The position numbers and the translations under genes were made by a program. Under the pieces are notes generated by a model. It did not search any database and was not told the origin of the DNA. It saw nothing but the letters and a program-made list of their open reading frames with translations. A stretch of 64,000 bases of DNA from Lytechinus variegatus (lineage: Eukaryota; Echinodermata; Echinoidea; Temnopleuroida; Toxopneustidae): assembly GCF_018143015.1 (NCBI RefSeq), contig NC_054740.1:69775356-69839355 (forward strand). Direction: 5' to 3'. Shown piece after piece: positions 61,270 to 64,000 of the stretch. How positions within the stretch are numbered: the stretch's first letter is position 1; the number at the start of each line of letters is the position of its first letter.

Positions 61270-62040
61270 AAGTTTGAACTTTTTTCCTCTTTCTTTCTTT
61301 CTTTTCTATCCTTCTTTCTTCATCCTTCTATCCTTCCTGCTTGCCCGTTTTTTGTTCCATCTATCTTTATTTCCTATTTGTCTTTCCTGATCCTTTCTCT
61401 CTCTGTTCATTTTTCTTTCTTTCCCCCTTTTTTTACCCGTCTTCTTTATCAAATTTCCCTTTTTATATTCTTTCTTTCTTAAAACTTTTTTTCTCCCCCT
61501 CTCTACCTCTCCTTTTTCTTTAAATTCTTTCTCTTCTTCCATTATGTTTTCATTCCCTCCTCACATAAATTCTTTCTCCCTCTCTTTCCTCCTTTCTTTC
61601 ATTCTTCATTTTACTTTTCCTTCTAATTCTTTCCCTTATTCTTTATCTCCCTCCCTCTCTTAATTCATTCCTTCCTTCCCTCCTCCCTTCTTTCTCTGTT
61701 TGCTTCTTTCTTTCAAAGAATGAAGGAAACATTTTTCTTTCCTTCATTCTTTCTTTCCTCCTCATTTTTCTTACTTTTTTTCTTTCTCTCCTTTATGTTG
61801 TCTTTCACACATTGTATCCTTCTTCCATTCTTTTCTTTTTCTTTCTTTCTGTATTCAATTCAAAGAATGACGGTAACATTTTTCGCTCTTTTATTCTTTC
61901 TTTTATTCTTTTTTCATTTTTCCTTCATTTTCCCCTTAATTTTTTCTTTCTTTCTTCTCAATTCATCTCTTTTCTTTCGTCTTTTCTTTCTCTCCTTCAT
62001 TCTTTCGTTCACCCACCCTTCCAATGCTTTATAATTTTTC
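61270..62040 (+). repeat. 770-bp pyrimidine-rich tract
   Basis: Almost unbroken C and T on the plus strand, built from ttct, tttc and ttcc units with an embedded near-duplicate (caaagaatga...aacatttttc near 61715 and 61860). Phe/Ser/Leu-rich open frames on + and Lys/Glu/Arg-rich ones on - are composition effects. Such tracts can form H-DNA. Confidence 0.85.
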
Positions 62041-62051
62041 ACAGGTGTAAC

Positions 62052-63082
62052 CAGTGGCGTAACTACGGGGGCATGGGGGGCACGTGCCCCCCCCCCTCAA
62101 TCGGCTGGCCCCCCCCAAAAAAAACGGGGGAAAAAGAGAAATAGAGGGAGAAAGTGAGAGAAACGTAGTGGGAAGGAAAAATTATTGTTAATTATGTTAT
62201 ATTATATTATAATTATGTTATATTACATGAAAATAAAAAAAGATATCATAACTTTATGAAACATAATTTGCTCAGGGCCTATGTCTTCATTGTTCCTGAT
62301 GCTCGCATTGTCTGTTTAACGAGATATATAATCCTGTTGTACTAAAACCTCCCGTTTTCAAGTCAATATACACCAAATATATTTCCTCGCACTTCGAATT
62401 ATTATTGTTTTATGCAGTGACATATCATTTTAAGGTCTTAATATTAAACATTTCACGTCCGCGCTTACGTTCGCATTAGTGGATTGGTGAGATATGTCCA
62501 CTCTTCATGAATTCCTAAAACCAGTCCCTAAAATGTCCCTTTTTCTGATCTGAATATAAAAAATTTCAGCTTGCGCTCGCATCATTTGGTTAGTGAAATA
62601 GGCATGGACTACATGAATTCCTACAAACAAGCCTTAGAATGCCCCTCTTAAGGTGTGAATTTCCTAATTTTTAACTCGCGCTTCGCGCTCGCAATATTTG
62701 ATTAGTGAGAAGTGCATGTTAATCATGATTACAATGACTACAGGTGCTTTATGTGTTTGGATGCATATAATTCTAAAAAAAAATCAGCAAGCGCTTGGTA
62801 CTCGCATTAGATAACTATGGTGAGATATGTATACTCTTAATAGATTCCTACAATATAGTCCTTAAAGTGTCCGTTTGGGGTCAATATATACAAAAATTTC
62901 AGCTCGCGCTTCGCGCTCGCATTATGTGATCAGTAACATACACATTCGTTTAATGACACTGTCCTTAAAATGTCTCTATAGGTCAGTATACCTAGCAACT
63001 GAGCGCGCTTCGCGCGCTCACTAGGTGAATAAAAATTTTTGCTGGTGCCCCCCCCAATGCCGTGACTCACGGTACGCCACTG
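62052..63082 (-). mobile_element. hAT-like element, third nesting level
   Basis: cagtggcgtaactacggggg at the left and ggtacgccactg at the right. Flanks ggtgtaac (62044-62051) and ggtgtaaa (63083-63090) agree at seven of eight bases. It is the same family as 702-1669, reversed. The inside has four to five units with ttcagctcgcgcttcgcgct and a gtgagatatg word. No coding frame. Confidence 0.85.
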
Positions 63083-63171
63083 GGTGTAAAACTGTGTAGC
63101 CTTCTTTGTTGATCTTTTTTGTCGATTGTCCCGTATTTCATTTTGTGAAATCTGGTCACCCTGCAGTAATT

Positions 63172-63721
63172 CCTTGACCAAGTTTAATTGCTTGACAGGA
63201 AACACAGGAAGGGATTCATGTTTTCAATGACAGTGGTGTATTGAGTCAATTTTGAGGGAGCTAGATATGGCAGATCGGGTAAAATGTATTGAAAAGTTGT
63301 GAGTGAGCGAAGTGAGCACGCAAATATTCCCAACTTTTAAAATACAATATCAAATTTTGTGATAGATTTTGACATAATATTCAGAAAATGATATCATATT
63401 TTACTTTCTATCTTTCCTTATTTCCTGTCCACTTTTTTCTTGGTCATGATTTTTTTTTAATTGAGGGGGGGGGGAGAGCAACCCGAGCGCCCGCCCATCT
63501 GTGTGGCTTTGTTCAAAAGGCACCATAACCTTTGTAGCACATAATGAAAAGATTTGAAAAAAAATCCATGCCCTCCCATAATTCGGTTGAAAAAAAATAA
63601 TTTTAGCTTGAAGAAGTAATATTCAAAGCTAACAGAGAGCATATTAAAAAGAAATAACAGAATAATTCAAGCAAATAAATAGATCTGAAAATGAATTTTG
63701 ACCGCACGATTTGAAAATTAT
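63172..63721. other. Right interior of the mariner-like element
   Basis: Between the inner hAT duplication and the right inverted end. Contains a poly-G block with cgcccgcccat (63465-63500) and a gtgagtgagcgaagtgagca word. No transposase frame. Confidence 0.5.
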
Positions 63722-64000
63722 GGCAAAGATAATGAAAAGGTTAAGAGGAAGTCTGATAATTACTAAGAAGTCCGAACATCATATTACTCATATTCTGCAA
63801 TTCTGGCGCAAGCCTCTTTTTGAACCCCCCAACAAAAACGTCCCGTGTTCGCTCAAGCATGAACGAAACTAATTTTTTTTATAGCATTTGAAAGACAAGA
63901 CCTTAGAGCACCTATTAACACCAAACTATAGACAGAATAATTTGAAACAAAAATTTTATAGACTTTTCAAATCTGTCCCGTTTTTTTTTTATACGCACTG

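Larger units (their letters stand above)
60640..63163. mobile_element. hAT element nested in the mariner, perfect 8-bp TSD
   Basis: cagggtgaccagacgtcccg at the left and tctggtcaccctg at the right, flanked by an exact cagtaatt duplication (60632-60639 and 63164-63171). Subterminal tgtcccgtattt words recur four times. No transposase frame was found. It contains a long pyrimidine tract and a third element (62052-63082). Confidence 0.88.
60093..64000. mobile_element. Tc1/mariner-like element with 280-bp inverted ends
   Basis: cagtgcgtatcaaaaaaaaa at 60093 is repeated inverted at the last bases of the window (ttatacgcactg, ending at 64000). The pairing extends about 280 bp on both sides (60093-60373 and 63722-64000), with words like gagcgaacatgggtcg and gaattgcagaatatg. 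TA precedes the left end (60091-60092); the right flank is outside. A cagtgcgta terminus with a TA site suits Tc1/mariner. The interior lacks a transposase and is mostly filled by the nested hAT at 60640-63163. Confidence 0.8.

Noticed and set aside
61249-62144. Several overlapping Phe/Ser/Leu-rich and Lys/Glu-rich frames
   Set aside because: All lie in the pyrimidine tract, where stop codons are rare by composition.

Overview
The window is an AT-rich animal genome segment: small exons with GT-AG introns, tRNA-derived SINEs, many short DNA transposons, and protein sequences that read as invertebrate deuterostome. An echinoderm such as a sea urchin is the likeliest source. That is an inference from protein and repeat style, not proven. 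There are no bacterial, CRISPR or operon features.

Two nuclear genes for mitochondrial proteins can be reconstructed exon by exon. MPV17 (+ strand, seven coding exons, 12617-19470, 186 aa) encodes the inner-membrane protein linked to mtDNA maintenance. MRPS14 (- strand, three coding exons, 28138-36739, 143 aa with a presequence-like N terminus) encodes the small mitoribosomal subunit protein uS14m. They lie tail to tail. A third gene (- strand, two coding exons, 46464-48123, 236 aa) encodes a four-helix MS4A/CD20-like membrane protein. A fourth gene is seen only as its last two exons (- strand, 55722-57491). They encode a proline-rich tail with two tyrosine motifs, and I do not recognise the protein. 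A single further exon is possible near 52 kb.

The rest is mostly repeats. From 0 to 12 kb: a hAT element inside a palindromic MITE, a CpG-rich promoter-like patch, a candidate solo LTR (fossil), and an element carrying a 163-bp array. From 16 to 25 kb: two copies of another array-bearing element, one inside MPV17 intron 5. The 7.6-kb first intron of MRPS14 (29084-36658) is full of palindromes. The largest is a 1-kb near-perfect inverted repeat (34308-35320) whose arms each carry an outward-facing promoter-like cassette. The intron also holds a Harbinger-like insertion whose empty site is visible elsewhere in the window. From 43 to 45 kb: MITEs and a perfect 23-bp hairpin. From 49.1 to 50.7 kb: a satellite of about 240 bp. 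From 60.1 kb to the last base: three DNA transposons nested one inside another, with target-site duplications visible for the inner two and TA on the left of the outer one.

No regulatory link between the genes can be read from sequence. MPV17 and MRPS14 share only a mitochondrial destination. The strongest unexplained structures are the 1-kb palindrome, the spaced CGTACGTCAC-type motifs at 31.3-32.4 kb, and the sequence shared between the MRPS14 upstream region and 43.2 kb.
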